64,000 nucleotides of DNA. Origin: Thinopyrum elongatum. Taxonomy: Eukaryota > Streptophyta > Magnoliopsida > Poales > Poaceae. Position 1 is the first letter of the stretch. Every line of letters begins with the position of its first letter. Made by a program: the position numbers and the translations under genes. The notes beneath the pieces were generated by a model that saw nothing but the letters and a program-made list of their open reading frames with translations, was not told where the DNA came from and did no database searches. Where the stretch lies: contig CM022297.1 of the NCBI GenBank assembly GCA_011799875.1, positions 542,150,220 through 542,214,219 of the forward strand, read 5' to 3'. Below are positions 9,473 through 20,368 of this stretch, one piece after another.

Positions 9473-9623
9473 GAGCTTCTCTCTAAAGCAGGCCTTGTGG
9501 GCCTACCGTTCTGTCCTGCCCTGTGGGCCATACTGGGCCGTGCGGGCCTGCATCCTGGCCCAACTAGTAGTTGGGTTTGTAGTTGTATGCAGGCCGTGGC
9601 GGCCTAGTAGACGGGCTTTTTTT
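9473..9623 (+). ncRNA. Candidate Pol III non-coding RNA carried by the CACTA element
   Basis: If transcription starts about 23 bases after the TATA box, a transcript of about 150 nt would run to the T7 terminator at 9617-9623. Its 3' half folds well. GGCCTGCAT (9545-9553) pairs perfectly with ATGCAGGCC (9587-9595), and inside this GGCCCAACT (9557-9565) pairs with AGTTGGGTT (9569-9577) with two G-U pairs and a 3-nt loop. The repeated GGGCC and GGCC blocks in the 5' half offer further pairing. I do not recognise it as U6, U3, 7SL or RNase MRP RNA. The start site and the transcript itself are inferences. Confidence 0.4.
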
Positions 9624-9940
9624 ATTTACTTTTTACTTTTTTTTTGTTTTCTGCTTTATTTATTATCTTTTGTTTCTGAGTTGTTTTTTTTCTTTATTTA
9701 GAGTTTCTGAGTGAATATTTTTGCTTTAGGTAAAAAAAATTATAAACTTTCTGTTAGTGCCAGTAGTTTTCAAATTTAAATAGTTTAAATTTGAATTATT
9801 TAAAATTAGTGTGAATCACTAGTTTGTGAATAACTTTACTTTAAAAATAGATTTTTCAGTGATTCTTTTTTCTGCTGTTTAATATTAGTGTGGTTTATAA
9901 TTATATTCAATTTGGTAATTCTTAGTTTATTTTAAAAAAA
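9624..9940. other. AT-rich spacer in CACTA
   Basis: T-rich on the plus strand, with no gene, promoter or clear repeat recognised. It separates the candidate ncRNA from the 336-bp tandem repeats. Confidence 0.5.
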
Positions 9941-9941
9941 T

Positions 9942-10850
9942 GAAATGCCTTTAAAAAAATGAAATGCCTCATACTTCGAAAGTGATTGTCCATTTTGTAC
10001 ACGATGTGCATCCAGTTTTTGTCGTAACCATCTCAACTTTTTAGCACATGCTATGTGGGTGAAATGATGATACCATGCCAACTTTCAACCTTTTCAGAGT
10101 TCATTTGTAGTGCTTTTCAATTTCAGGGTCATTTAGCTCAAAAAATCAGTAAACGCATGAAAAATAGCAAATGAAGTCAGAAAGGGTTGAAAATTGATGA
10201 CATGGCTTTGAATGGTGCATACTGAACGCACAAAAATTCTGGAGTTGAAATAAGTTTAAAAAAATGAAATGCCTGTGTAACAGATGAGTTCTCGTCCGAA
10301 AGCCTAATACTTCGAAATAGATTGTCCATTTTGTACACGAAGTGCATCCAGTTTTTGCCGTAACCCTCTCAACTTTTTAGCACATGCTATGTGGGTGAAA
10401 TGATGATACCATGCCATCTTTCAACCTTTTCAGAGTTCATTGTAGTGCTTTTCAATTTCAGGGTCATTTAGCTCAGAAAATCAGTAAATGCATGAAAAAT
10501 AGCAAATGAAGTCAGAAAGGATTGAAAATTGATGACGTGGCTTTGAATGGTGCATACTGAATGCACAAAAAGTCTGGAGTTGATATAAATTTTAAAAAAT
10601 GAAATGCCTTTGTAACAGATGAGTTCTCGTCCGAAAGCCTGATACTTCGAAAGAGATTGTCCATTTTGTACACGAAGGGCGTCTAGTTTTTGCCGTAACC
10701 CTCTCAACTTTTTAGCACATGCTATGTGGGTGAAATGATGATACCATGCCAACTTTCAACGTTTTCAGAGTTCATTTGTAGTGCTTTTCAATTTCAGGGT
10801 CATTTAGCTCAAAAAAATCAGTAAATGCATGAAATAATTTGTTTGGACAT
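9942..10850. repeat. 336-bp tandem repeat, about 2.7 copies
   Basis: The marker CATTTTGTACACGA recurs at 9991, 10327 and 10662, giving periods of 336 and 335 bp. Each unit also holds CTCTCAACTTTTTAGCACAT, GTGGGTGAAATGATGATACC and GTAGTGCTTTTCAATTTCAG. Copies differ by a few percent and the last is partial. Lies between the two CACTA genes, beyond the 3' end of the transposase remnant. Confidence 0.88.
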
Positions 10851-10959
10851 AATATTTCTTCGCGTTTCAAATGCCAAAACACATAAGTACCCTAACTATT
10901 ACAAAGATTCCCTCCGGTTTTTCCGAAGTGGGACTTTCCAGATATATAAGTCCGGAAAC

Positions 10960-13900
10960 TCAGTAGAGAAGAAAGTGATGACAGTGAAGCTGGGCATATC
11001 CCAGAGTGGGTTCTTTAGGTATAAATTTTTTCTTCGCATGTGTCCCTTTGCGCCGTAACCATGGACAATCTTCATCGTTTAACTGGACGCTCGGGTCAAT
11101 ATTCACTGTGATGGGAGCAATTTCATGAAACTTTTCATAATCTTCTAACATGTCTGTCTTGTCCTCCACTCCCACAATGTTTCTTTTCCCTGAAAGAACT
11201 ATGTGGGGCTTTGGCTCATCGTATGATGTATTCGCTTCCTTATCTTTTCTTTTTCTTGGCTTGGTAGACATGTCCTTCACATAGAAGACCTGCGCCACAT
11301 CATTGGCTAGGACGAATGGTTCGTCTGCGTACCCAAGATTGTTGAGATCAATTGTTGTCATTCCGTACTACGGGTCTTCCTTTACCCCGCCTCCTGTCCG
11401 ATTGACCCATTTGCACCGAAACAAAGGGACCTTCAAACCACGTCCATTGTCAAGTTCCCATATCTCCTCTATGTAACCATAATATGTGTCCTTTGGCCTA
11501 TTGGTGTTTGCTGCATCAAAGCGGACACCACTGTTTTGGTTGGTGTATTTTTATCTTGGGCGATCGTGTAAAATGTATTCCCATTTACCTCGTACCCTTT
11601 GAAAGTGAATATAGTCGAAGATGGTAACTTGGACAGCAAGTACAGCTCATCTACAACAGTGTCATCATGCATGAGACGTGTCTGCAACCAACCGGCGAAA
11701 GTCCCCATTTGTTCATGTGTAATCCAGTCGTCAGACTGCTCCGGGTGTTTGGAGCATAGAATATTCTTGTGTTCCTCGATATACGGAGCAACCAAGGTGG
11801 AACTTTGTAGAACTGTGTAGTGTGCTTGCGCCCAAGAATGCCCATCCTGGTATATTACTGAATTCTTCACTAGCGTGCCTTTTCCATCCAGTCTGCCCTC
11901 ATGCCGCGATTCAAGAACACCAATCGGCTTAAGGTCAGGAATAAAGTCAACACAAAACTCAATGACCTCCTCTGTTTCATGGCCCTTGGAGATGCTTCCT
12001 TCTGGACTGGCACGGTTATAAACATATTTCTTTAAGACTCCCATGAACCTCTCAAAGGGGAACATATTGTTTAGAAATACAGGATCCAGAATGGCAATCT
12101 CTTTGACTAGGTGAACTAGGACGCGCGTCATGATATTGAAGAAGGATGGTGGGAACACCAACTCGAAACTGACAAGACATTGCACCAAATCATTCTCTAA
12201 CCTTGGTATGATTTCTGGATCGATTACCTTCTGAGAGATTGCATTGAGGAATGCACATAGCTTCACAATGGCTAATCGAACATTTTCTTGTAGAAGCCCC
12301 CTCAATGCAACCGGAAGCAGTTGCGTCATAATCACATGGCAGTCATGAGACTTTAGGTTCTGGAACTTTTTCTCTGCCATATTTATTATTCCCTTTATAT
12401 TCGACGAGAAGCCAGACGGGACCTTCATACTGAGTAGGCATTTGAAGAAGATTTCCTTCTCTTGTTTGGTAAGAGCATAGCTGGCCTGACCCTGATACTG
12501 CTTTGGATCCATGCCGTCTTTTCCGTGCATACGTTGCTGGTCCTCCCGTGCCTCCGGTGTATCTTTTGTCTTCCCGTACACACCCAAGAAGCCTAGCAGG
12601 TTCACACAAAGATTCTTCGTCACATGCATCACGTCGATTGCAGAGCGGACCTCTAGGTCTTTCCAATAGGGTAGGTCCCAAAATATAGATTTCTTCTTCC
12701 ACATGGGTGCGTGTCCGTCAGCCTCATTCGGAACAGATTGTCCGCCAGGACCCTTTCCCAAGATTACTTTTAAATCCTTGACCATATCAAGTATATCATC
12801 ACCAATACGGTGGCGAGGCTTCTACTGGTCATCTGCCTCACCTTTGAAATGCTTGCCTTTCTTTCTTACGGGATGCCTGCTCAGAAGAAATCGATGAAGT
12901 CCCAGGTACACATTCTTCTTACATTTATCCAAATATATAATGTCGGTATCATCTAAACAATGCGTGCATGCATGGTATCCCTTGTCTGTCCTGAAAGGTT
13001 ACTGAGAGCAGGCCAATCATTGATGGTTACAAACAGCAATGCTCGCAGGTCAAATTCCTGCTGTTTGTGCTCATCCCACGCACGTACACCTTCTATACTC
13101 CACAGCTCTAAAAGTTCTTCAACTAATGGCCTTAGGTACACATCAATGTCGTTTCCGGGTTGCTTGGGGCCTTGGATGAGCACTGACATCATAATGAACT
13201 TCTGCTTCATGCACAATGAAGGAGGAAGGTTATAGATACATAGAGTCACAGGCCATGTGCTATGATTGCTGCTCTGCTCCCCAAAAGGATTAATACCATC
13301 TGCACTTAAACCAAACCATACGTTCCTTGCGTCATCTGCAAAGTCCTTCCACTTTCTCTTGATTTTTCTCCACTGCGATCCGTTAGCGGGTACTCTCAAC
13401 TTCCCGTCTTTCTTACGGTCTTCTTTGTGCCATCGCATCAACTTGGCATGTTCTTTGTTTTGGAACAAACGTTTCAACCGTGGTATTATAGGAGCATACC
13501 ACATCACCTTGGCAGGAATCTTCTTCCTAGGGCGCACGCCCTCAACATCACCAGGGTCATCGTGGCTGATCTTATAGCGCAATGAACCGCATACCAGGCA
13601 TGGATTCAAATCCTCGTACTCACCGCGGTAGAGGATGCAGTCATTAGGGCATGCATGTATCTTATGCACCTCTAATCCTAGAGGGCACACAACCTTCTTT
13701 GCTTCGTACGTACTGTCGGGCAATTCGTTGTCCTTTGGAAGCTTCTTCTTTAACATTATCAGCAACTTTTCAAATCCCTTGTCAGATACACCATTCTCTG
13801 CCTTCCATTGCAACAATTCCAATGTGGTACCCAGCTTTTTCTTGTCATCTTCGCAATTTGGGTACAACAATTTCTTGTGATCCTCTAACATGCGTTGCAA

Positions 13901-14283
13901 CTTCAACTTCTCCTTTTCACTTGCACAGTTTCTCTTTGCATCGGCAATGGCCCGACCAAGATCATCAGCGGGCTCATCCCCTATTGGCGGCTCTGGTTCT
14001 TCCCCATTGTTGTACCATCGTATTTAGGGAACCCATGGCCAGGATAGCTGTCGTCATCCTCTTTTCTTTGTTCTCTTCCATTAGGACCCAAGGGGGGGGA
14101 CTCAAACAGGTGGACGTGAATGCTTCTTGAGTTGGAGTAATTTCGATCATTCTTAAAGCCAGCACATGGACAATACATAAAACCATCCGCCCGCTTGTTT
14201 GCCTCAGCCGCAACCAGAAAAGTACGCACGCCATTAATGAACTGGGGAGAGCATCGGTCATCGTACATCCATTGCCGGCTCAT
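10960..14283 (-). pseudogene. tnp2: TNP2-type CACTA transposase, decayed
   Basis: The transposase would cut CACTA ends and move the element. On the minus strand: a Transpos_assoc domain from the ATG at 14283 (MSRQWMYDDRCSPQFINGVR; zinc-like CPCAGFKN) to about 13990, then the Transposase_21/TNP2 core at 13906-12953 (CPNDCILYRGEYEDLNPC, NHSTWPVTLCIYNLPPSLCM, VTINDWPALSNLSGQT) and 12785-11469 (MWKKKSIFWDLPYWKDLEVR, IDVMHVTKNLCVNLLG, then the DUF4218-like FPFERFMGVLKKYVYNRA), and a DUF4216-like C-terminus at 11468-10960. Frameshifts lie near 14060, 13000 and 11510, and a stop near 12820, so no complete protein can be made. It is the first gene after the TIR at 15604 and shares orientation with the gene at 8524-5093. 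Confidence 0.88.
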
Positions 14284-14362
14284 CTTCATTACACAACACC
14301 GAAAAGACCAAATTAATACAAGTTCATACACACTTGTTCTCATAAAACAACATACAAACTCT

Positions 14363-14593
14363 CTAGCTAAAGCATTTAAATGCAACAACAAATGCGATCA
14401 AGATCGCAACTAAGGTAACAATTGATCCAACAGCATAGTGATACCAAGCCTCACTATCAATTGCATATTTTTTAAGTTTTCTAATCTTCAAGCGCATTGC
14501 ATCCATCTTGATCTTGTGATCATCGACGACATCAGCAACATACAACTGCAGTTTCATCTTCTCTTCTTCAATTCTTTTCCATTTTTTTTTCAA
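14363..14593 (-). CDS. Small CACTA-associated protein segment: coiled coil plus one membrane helix
   Basis: An open segment of 76 codons upstream of the transposase. Its first 12 codons have no ATG (the open frame begins with TTG next to a poly-A run), so it is probably an exon rather than a whole gene. The N-terminal part is K/E-rich and helical (KRIEEEKMKLQLYVADVV), followed by AWYHYAVGSIVTL and a hydrophobic helix of about 20 residues (VTLVAILIAFVVAFK) at the C-terminus. The layout is that of a tail-anchored membrane protein. I know of similar segments near TNP2 in grass CACTA elements but not of any function. Confidence 0.45.
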   Translation of the reverse strand: MKKKWKRIEEEKMKLQLYVADVVDDHKIKMDAMRLKIRKLKKYAIDSEAWYHYAVGSIVTLVAILIAFVVAFKCFS

Positions 14594-14733
14594 ATACTCA
14601 TTTTTTTTTCAACTAAATTTAACTTCTCGACAAGAGGGTCGGTTGCAATTTTCGGTTCACATACCTCCTAGATAAAAATGTCTATGTCAACTTGATGGGC
14701 ATAATTGTCATAAACACGAAATGCAACAAATAG

Positions 14734-15296
14734 TTATAAAAGAGAATATACCACATCCGAATCATAAAACGGACGAGGGCCCACGGGGACGGATATCAAA
14801 ACCATGCCACTATGTATAACAAACAACGTACGGGTAAGAAAATTATACAAGTAACTATCTAAATCACACAAACATGATTTTCTTTTTATAAAAAGGATAA
14901 GAAAAAGATGCTCACCAAGGTGGTAATGGCGACGGGATGGTGCGGGCGATCGACGGTGGTTAGGACGGGGACAGGAAGACACTAAGTAAACCACACCTAC
15001 ACATTCAAACTAAGAAGTTAATTCGAGCTCAAATTGCATATAAATAAAATAAACTACCACATATAAATTCTCCCAAACTAAAACCCACAAATCACTATAC
15101 TTATAGAGCATTGCAAGAGCTAATCTAGCAATGAGAGATGAAAGGACAAAGTTTCTAACCTTTGTGAACACTTGAATGGATTGGGTGCCTCCAAATCTTG
15201 ACAAATTTTGGCAAAAATGGAGGATGAGCTCGAGGAAGAGGGGAAGAACAGAGAGGAGAGGAAAGGGGAAGAACAGAGAGCTTGGGTTGGACAAAG
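14734..15296 (-). other. 5' leader region of the CACTA transposase gene
   Basis: It lies between the TATA box (15297-15309) and the small membrane-helix segment. Short open frames occur but none resembles a known domain. A C/T-rich leader on the minus strand (15200-15295) follows the TATA box, as expected for a transcript start. It probably holds leader exons and introns. Confidence 0.5.
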
Positions 15297-15309
15297 GGTT
15301 TATATAGGA
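15297..15309 (-). promoter_or_regulatory. TATA box of CACTA transposase gene
   Basis: The minus strand reads CCTATATAAACCC, placed between the subterminal repeats and the C/T-rich leader. This is the expected site of the element's main promoter. Confidence 0.65.
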
Positions 15310-15310
15310 G

Positions 15311-15588
15311 CATCTTTAGTCCCGGTTCGTGACACAAACAGGGACTAAAGGTGAGCCTCTAGTACCGGTTCGTGACACGAACCGGGACTAAAGGTGATCG
15401 TGGGGCCCTAGCCTGACACCACCCTGCCACCACCCCTTTAGTCCCGGTTCGTGTCATGAACCGGTACTAGAGGTTCAACACGAACCGGGACTAATGATGC
15501 CCGCCCCCCTAGCCGTTGGAACCGGGACTAATGGTCATATTAGTATCGGTCCGTTTCCAAACCGGGACTAATGGGGCTCACGTAAAGT
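15311..15588. repeat. CACTA subterminal repeats, TTTAGTCCCGG type
   Basis: At least six direct and inverted copies of TTTAGTCCCGGTTCG or CCGGGACTAAAGG, several as palindromes (for example 15312-15350, 15358-15393, 15436-15473). These are transposase-binding subterminal repeats typical of CACTA ends. Confidence 0.88.
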
Positions 15589-15589
15589 C

Positions 15590-15604
15590 CTTTTTCTACT
15601 AGTG
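15590..15604 (-). repeat. Terminal inverted repeat of CACTA element
   Basis: On the minus strand CACTAGTAGAAAAAG, beginning with the defining CACTA. The target site CCG follows at 15605-15607. Confidence 0.92.
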
Positions 15605-16049
15605 CCGGCAGATCACCGGAAAAGGCCCCAAGATGGGATCTCACGGGAACAGAGGCTTGCGGCGGCGGAAAAGTATTTTTGTGGACGCTTCTGGTGGTTT
15701 GGAAATATATGTGAATTTATAGGACAAAGATTAGGGTAAACGGAGCTTCGTGGGGCCCACAAGGCAGGGGGCGCATCACGGCTCCTTTTACTTGGTTCTC
15801 AAGTCCTCTGGGTGTCTTCTGGTCCAAGAAAAATCATCGTAAAGTTTCGTTCCGTTTGGACTCCGTTTGATATTCCTTTTCTATAAAACTCAAAAACAAG
15901 GAAAAAACAGAAACTGGCACTTGGATCTGGGTTAATAGGTTAGTCCCAAAAATAATATAAAATAGCATATTAATGCATATAAAACATCCAAAATAGATAA
16001 TATAATAGCATGGAACAATCAAAATTATAGATATGTTGGAGACGTATCA
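15605..16049 (-). repeat. Partial 3' LTR of host retrotransposon
   Basis: First 445 bp of the LTR on the minus strand, starting TGATACGTCTCCAACATATC at 16049. It is equivalent to 27669-28147 of the intact LTR, apart from a deletion in the GC-rich part near 15770. The remainder was displaced by the CACTA insertion. Confidence 0.88.
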
Positions 16050-17206
16050 AGCATCCCCAAGCTAAATTCCTGCTCGTCCTCGAGTAGGTAAATGATAAAA
16101 ACATAATTTTTGATGTGGAATGCTACCTAACATATTTATCCATGTAATTTTCTTTATTGTGGCATGAATGTTCAGATCCATAAGATTCAAAACAAAAGTT
16201 TAAAATTGACATAAAAACAATAATACTTCAAGCATACTAACAAAGCAATCATGTCTTCTCAAAATAACATGGACAAAGAAAGCTATCCCTACAAAATCAT
16301 ATAGTCTGGCTATGCTCCATCTTCATCACACAAAGTATTAAATCATGCACAACCCCGATGACAAGCCAAGCAATTGTTTCATACTTTTAATGTTCTCAAA
16401 CCTTTTCAACTTTCACGCAATACATGAGCGTGAGCCATGTATATAGCACTATAGGTGGAATAGAATATGGTGGAGGTTGTGAGGAGAAGACAAAAAGAAG
16501 GAGATAGTCTCACATCAGCTAGGCGTATCAACGAGCTATGGAGATGCCCATCAATAGATATCAATGTGAGTGAGTAGGGACTGGCATGCAACGGATGCAG
16601 TAGAGTTATAAGTGTATGAAAGCTCAAAAAGAAACTAAGTGGGTGTGCATCCAACTCGCTTGCTAACGAAGACCTAGGGCAATTTGAGGAAGCCCATCAT
16701 TGGAATATACAAACCAAGTTCTATAATGAAAAATTCCCACTAGTATATGAAAGTGGCAATATAGGAGACTCTCTATCATGAAGATCATGGTGCTACTTTG
16801 AAGCACAAGTGTGGAAAAAGGAATAGTAGCATTGCCCCTTCTCTCTTTTCTCTCATTTTTTTTCTTTTCTCTTTTTTTGGTGGGCTTCTTTGGCCTCTTT
16901 TTTTATTTGGGCTTCTATGGCCTCTTTTATTTTTTTGTAAAGTCCGGAGACTCATCCCAACTTGTGAGGGAATCATAGCTTCCATCATCCTTTCCTCACA
17001 TGGGACAATGCTCTAATAATGATGATCATCACACTTTTAATTACTTACAACTCAAGAATTACAACTCGATACTAGAATAAAATATGAGTCTATATGAATG
17101 CCTCCGCCGGTGTACCGGGATGTGCAAAGATCTAGCGTAGCCATGAAAACCTCATGCTAGCTATCTTACGATCATGCAAAGCAGTATGACAATGATGGTG
17201 CGTGTC
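16050..17206 (-). other. Polypurine tract and 3' internal region of host retrotransposon
   Basis: AGCTTGGGGATGCT on the minus strand (16063-16050) is the polypurine tract next to the LTR. The remaining sequence is non-coding and collinear, inverted, with 56230-57368 of the plus-strand relative. It includes a T-rich stretch at 16850-16935 with repeated TGGGCTTCT(A/T)TGGCCTC. The inner element's target copy GTGTC lies at 17202-17206. Confidence 0.8.
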
Positions 17207-18800
17207 TGATACGTCTCGAACGTATCTATAATTTTTATTGTTCCATGCTGTTATATTATCATTCTTGGATGTTTTACAATCATTTTATATCATTTTTTGG
17301 TACTAACCTATTGACATAGTGCCCAGTGCCAGTTGCTGTTTTCTGCATGTTTTTTACATCGCAGGAAATCAATACCAAATGGAGTCCAAACGCAGCGAAA
17401 CTTTTTGGAGATTTTTTTTCGACCAGAAGACATCCAGTGGGCCAAAGAAGTACCGAAGAGGGGGCCCGAGATGAGCACAAGAAACCGGGGCGCGCCTGGG
17501 CCCCCAGGCACGCCCTGGTGGGTTGTGCCCATCTCGGAGACCTCCCGCACCGCCTCTTTGCTCTATAAATACCCCAATATTGCAGAAACCCTAGGGGAGT
17601 TGACGAAAATCAATTATAGCTGCCACAAGTTCCAGAAATCACAGATCCAATCTAGACACCATCACGGTGGGGTTCATCATCCTCATTGGTGCCTCTCCGA
17701 TGATGTGTGAGTAGTTCATTGTAGACCTACGGGTCCGTAGTTAGTAGCTAGATGGCTTTCTCTCTCTCGTTTGATTCTCAATACAATGGTCTCTTGGAGA
17801 TCCATATGATGTAACTCTTTTTGCGGTGTGTTTGTTGGGATCTGATGAACTTTGAGTTTATGATCAGATCTATGTTTTTATCCATGAAAGTTATTTGAGT
17901 CTTCTTTGATCTCTTATATGCATGATTGCTTATAGCCTCGTATTTCTTCTCCGATATTTGGGTTTTGTTTGGCCAACTTCATCTATTTATCTTGCAATGG
18001 GAAGAGGTGCTTTGTGATGGGTTCGATCTTACGGTGCTTGATCCCAGTGACAGAAGGGGAAACGACACGATTGTATCGTTGCTATTAAGGATAACAAGAT
18101 GGGGTCTATTTCTACATAAATAGATCTTGTCTACATTATGTCATCGTTCTTATTGCATTACTCCGTTTTTCCATGAACTTAATACACTAGATGCATGCTG
18201 GATAGCGGTCGATGTGTGGAGTAATAGTAGTAGATGCAGGCAGGAGTCGGTCTACTAATCTTGGACGTTATGCCTATATAATGATCATTGCCTGGATATC
18301 GTCATGAGTATTTGAAGTTCTATCAATTGCCCAACAGTAATTTGCTTACCCACCGTTTGCTATTTTTCTCGAGAGAAGCCACTAGTGAAAAATACGGCCC
18401 CCAGGTCTCTTCTTTAATATATTTGCCTTCAAGATCTATTTTGCTATTCGCTCTTTTATTTATTTGTATCTTTTATTTTCAGATCTATTAATCCAAAAAT
18501 ACAAAAATACCTTGCTGCAATTTTTACTTATTTATTTTATCTCGCGTTCCCGCGAGATCTATTTATCCAATCTACTACAATTTTACCTATCCTTTTCCCC
18601 GTGAGGGATTGACAACCCCTCTCTTACGTCAGGTTGCAAGTATTTGTTCTTTTTGTGCAGGAGCTGTTTACGTGGTGTTGCGTGGTTCTCCTACTGGTTC
18701 GATAACCTTGGTCTCATCACTGAGGGAAATACCTACCGTTGCTGTGCTGCATCATCCCTTCCTCTTTGGAGAAATACCGACGTAGTTCAAGCAAGCATCA
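17207..18800 (+). repeat. 5' LTR of inner retrotransposon
   Basis: Begins TGATACGTCTCGAACG and ends GCAAGCATCA, 1,594 bp. It holds the TATA box TATAAATA at 17564-17571 followed by a probable transcript start, and several long T-rich stretches. Confidence 0.92.
17564..17571 (+). promoter_or_regulatory. LTR TATA box
   Basis: TATAAATA in the context GCTCTATAAATACCCC. The same site in the 3' LTR (22553-22560) reads TAAAAATA and is probably inactive. Confidence 0.6.
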
Positions 18801-18811
18801 AAAGGAATTTC

Positions 18812-18829
18812 TGGCGCCGTTGCCTGGGA
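18812..18829 (+). other. Primer binding site, tRNA-Asp type
   Basis: TGGCGCCGTTGCCTGGGA, 17 of 18 positions complementary to the plant tRNA-Asp 3' end, 11 bases after the LTR. Confidence 0.88.
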
Positions 18830-19003
18830 GACATCATCAAAATCAACCAGGTTTCTAATCACAAATCTCATCTCCTTGGAATTTACATTATTTGCCATTT
18901 ACCTCTCATTTTCCTCTCCCCCACTTCACAAAAAATTGCCATTTTATTCGCCCTCTTTTTCGTTCGCCGTTTTCTCGTCAGATCTATCTTTTTGCTTGCA
19001 ATC

Positions 19004-19706
19004 ATGAGTGATTTCGGTATGGCAGAAATAGATGATGGCCTAACTCCTAAAGTGGAGCCTACGGGTAATCTGGATGCCAAAACTTTTGTTTTGGGGCAAG
19101 GGAATGTTATGGGAAAAGAACATATCCAAGAATTTTTCAACTGTGTTGGAAATTTGAGTCTTGATGATGCTCCTATACTTAAAAGGACTAAATCTTATGC
19201 GGAAGCTATTTCAGTGCTAGTTCTAAAACTTGAACAGAGATTTATCCGTACTCATCCTACCTTGCAAAGATTGTTTTATGAGTTACCCGTTATAAAGAAT
19301 CCTAAAGCTAAAAAGTTAGCCACTCTTGTTCTTATGAATGAATTTGACTACATAATAGGGGAAGCTAGGGAAATCTTTGATTTTTATGGTATGAATTGTG
19401 AGAAACCCATGATAGATGAAATTCTCTATAATAGTGATTATGCTTGAAGACATTTACTTGGGGATAATCAAATCTTTGATGAGAATCTTAAAAAGCAAGT
19501 CCCTGTTTTAGATATTATCCAACAAGTTTTTAATGATGTTAATCAACATTATTCTTGGATCACTGCCGGAAATCAAAAGGGATATGATGATAAGTAACTT
19601 GATTGTGCTAAAGTTTCCATGGATAATGTCTTTTATGTTTTTTTTTGCAAAGCCTCCTGAGAAAAACACCTCCAAGGAAAACAAGAACAAAGATGACAAT
19701 ACTTAG
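19004..19706 (+). pseudogene. Central ORF of non-autonomous retrotransposon, decayed
   Basis: Starts at ATG 19004 (MSDFGMAEIDDG) and is open for 147 codons to TGA at 19445-19447. It continues in the same frame with further stops near 19597 and 19660 to a final stop at 19704-19706, ending KDDNT. It is related to the minus-strand ORF at 26332-25457: both have GK..IQEFF, a segment like PALQKVFYELPNINHPKAKK and an EAREIF(A/D)FY segment. No zinc knuckle, protease or polymerase motif is seen. It is probably a gag-like or RNA-binding accessory protein of these elements. The function is unknown to me. Confidence 0.65.
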
Positions 19707-19719
19707 ATCCTTTGCATTA

Positions 19720-19768
19720 TGCCTAGCTAGGGGCGTAAAACGATAGCGCTTGTTGGGAGGCAACCCAA
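19720..19768 (+). promoter_or_regulatory. Conserved post-ORF motif, about 49 nt (candidate RNA element)
   Basis: Begins TGCCTAGCTAGGGGCG, contains AGCGCTTG and ends with the hairpin TTGGG-AGGCAA-CCCAA. It starts 13 nt after the terminal stop. The same motif lies at 25395-25443 (minus) and 54583-54631 (plus) at the same distance from their stops. Confidence 0.6.
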
Positions 19769-20368
19769 CTTGTATCTTTTTGCTTTTTGCTTTTCTTGCT
19801 GTTTTCAATAAAATACCCAATTATGCCTCTGATTAGATGTGTTTTTGTGGTTTAAATTAGTGTTTGTGCCAAGCAAATCCTTTGGGATGATTTGGGTGAT
19901 AGTTGATTTGATCTTGCTGAAAAACAGAAACTTTTGAGCTCAGAAAAACAATTCTTATTTTTAACAGAAGAGTGATTTTGATTTGATTCTTTTTGCAGAA
20001 CATTAACAAACAAATTACTCACGTTGTCCTAAGTTTTAAAAAAAATTGGGGTTACAGAAGTATTCGAAGTTTTCAGATTGCTACAGACTGTTCTGTTTTT
20101 GACAGACTCTGTTTTCTTTGCGTTATGTGCTTGTTTTGATAATTCTATGGTTTCCTTTGAAGAGTTTTTGCCATAGAAAAGTTGGAATACAGTAGATATA
20201 ATGAAAAAATAAAATATGAATGTGTTTGCAACAGTACTTATAGTAGTGATTTACTTTCTTATACTAACGGATCTCACGAAGGTTTTGTTGAGTTTTGTGT
20301 GATTGAAGTTTTCAAGTTTTGGGTGAGATTACGATGGATGAAGGAATAAGGATTAGCAAAAGGCTAAG
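19769..20368 (+). other. Non-coding 3' internal region, inner retrotransposon
   Basis: AT-rich, collinear with 54632-55228. It includes a stretch with CAGACTGTTCTGTTTTTGAC and ACTAACGGATCTCACGA. No open frame of interest. Confidence 0.6.

Larger units (their letters stand above)
5093..15604 (-). mobile_element. CACTA (En/Spm) DNA transposon, one end missing
   Basis: The right terminus reads CTTTTTCTACTAGTG at 15590-15604, which on the minus strand is the TIR CACTAGTAGAAAAAG. It is followed by CCG (15605-15607). The uninterrupted LTR at about 27665 reads ...CCCTCCGGCAGATC, so CCG is the 3-bp target site. Two gene regions lie on the minus strand: a TNP2 transposase remnant (14283-10960) and a Transposase_24/Ulp1-like remnant (8524-5093). 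The left TIR is absent: coding sequence is cut at 5093 and joined to a retrotransposon tail. The interior also holds 336-bp tandem repeats and a promoter region. All genes carry stops or frameshifts, so the element is defective. Confidence 0.9.

Noticed and set aside
18644..19003. N-terminal extension of the retrotransposon ORF
   Set aside because: This part is the LTR end and primer region; the start at 19004 matches that of the related ORF at 26332.
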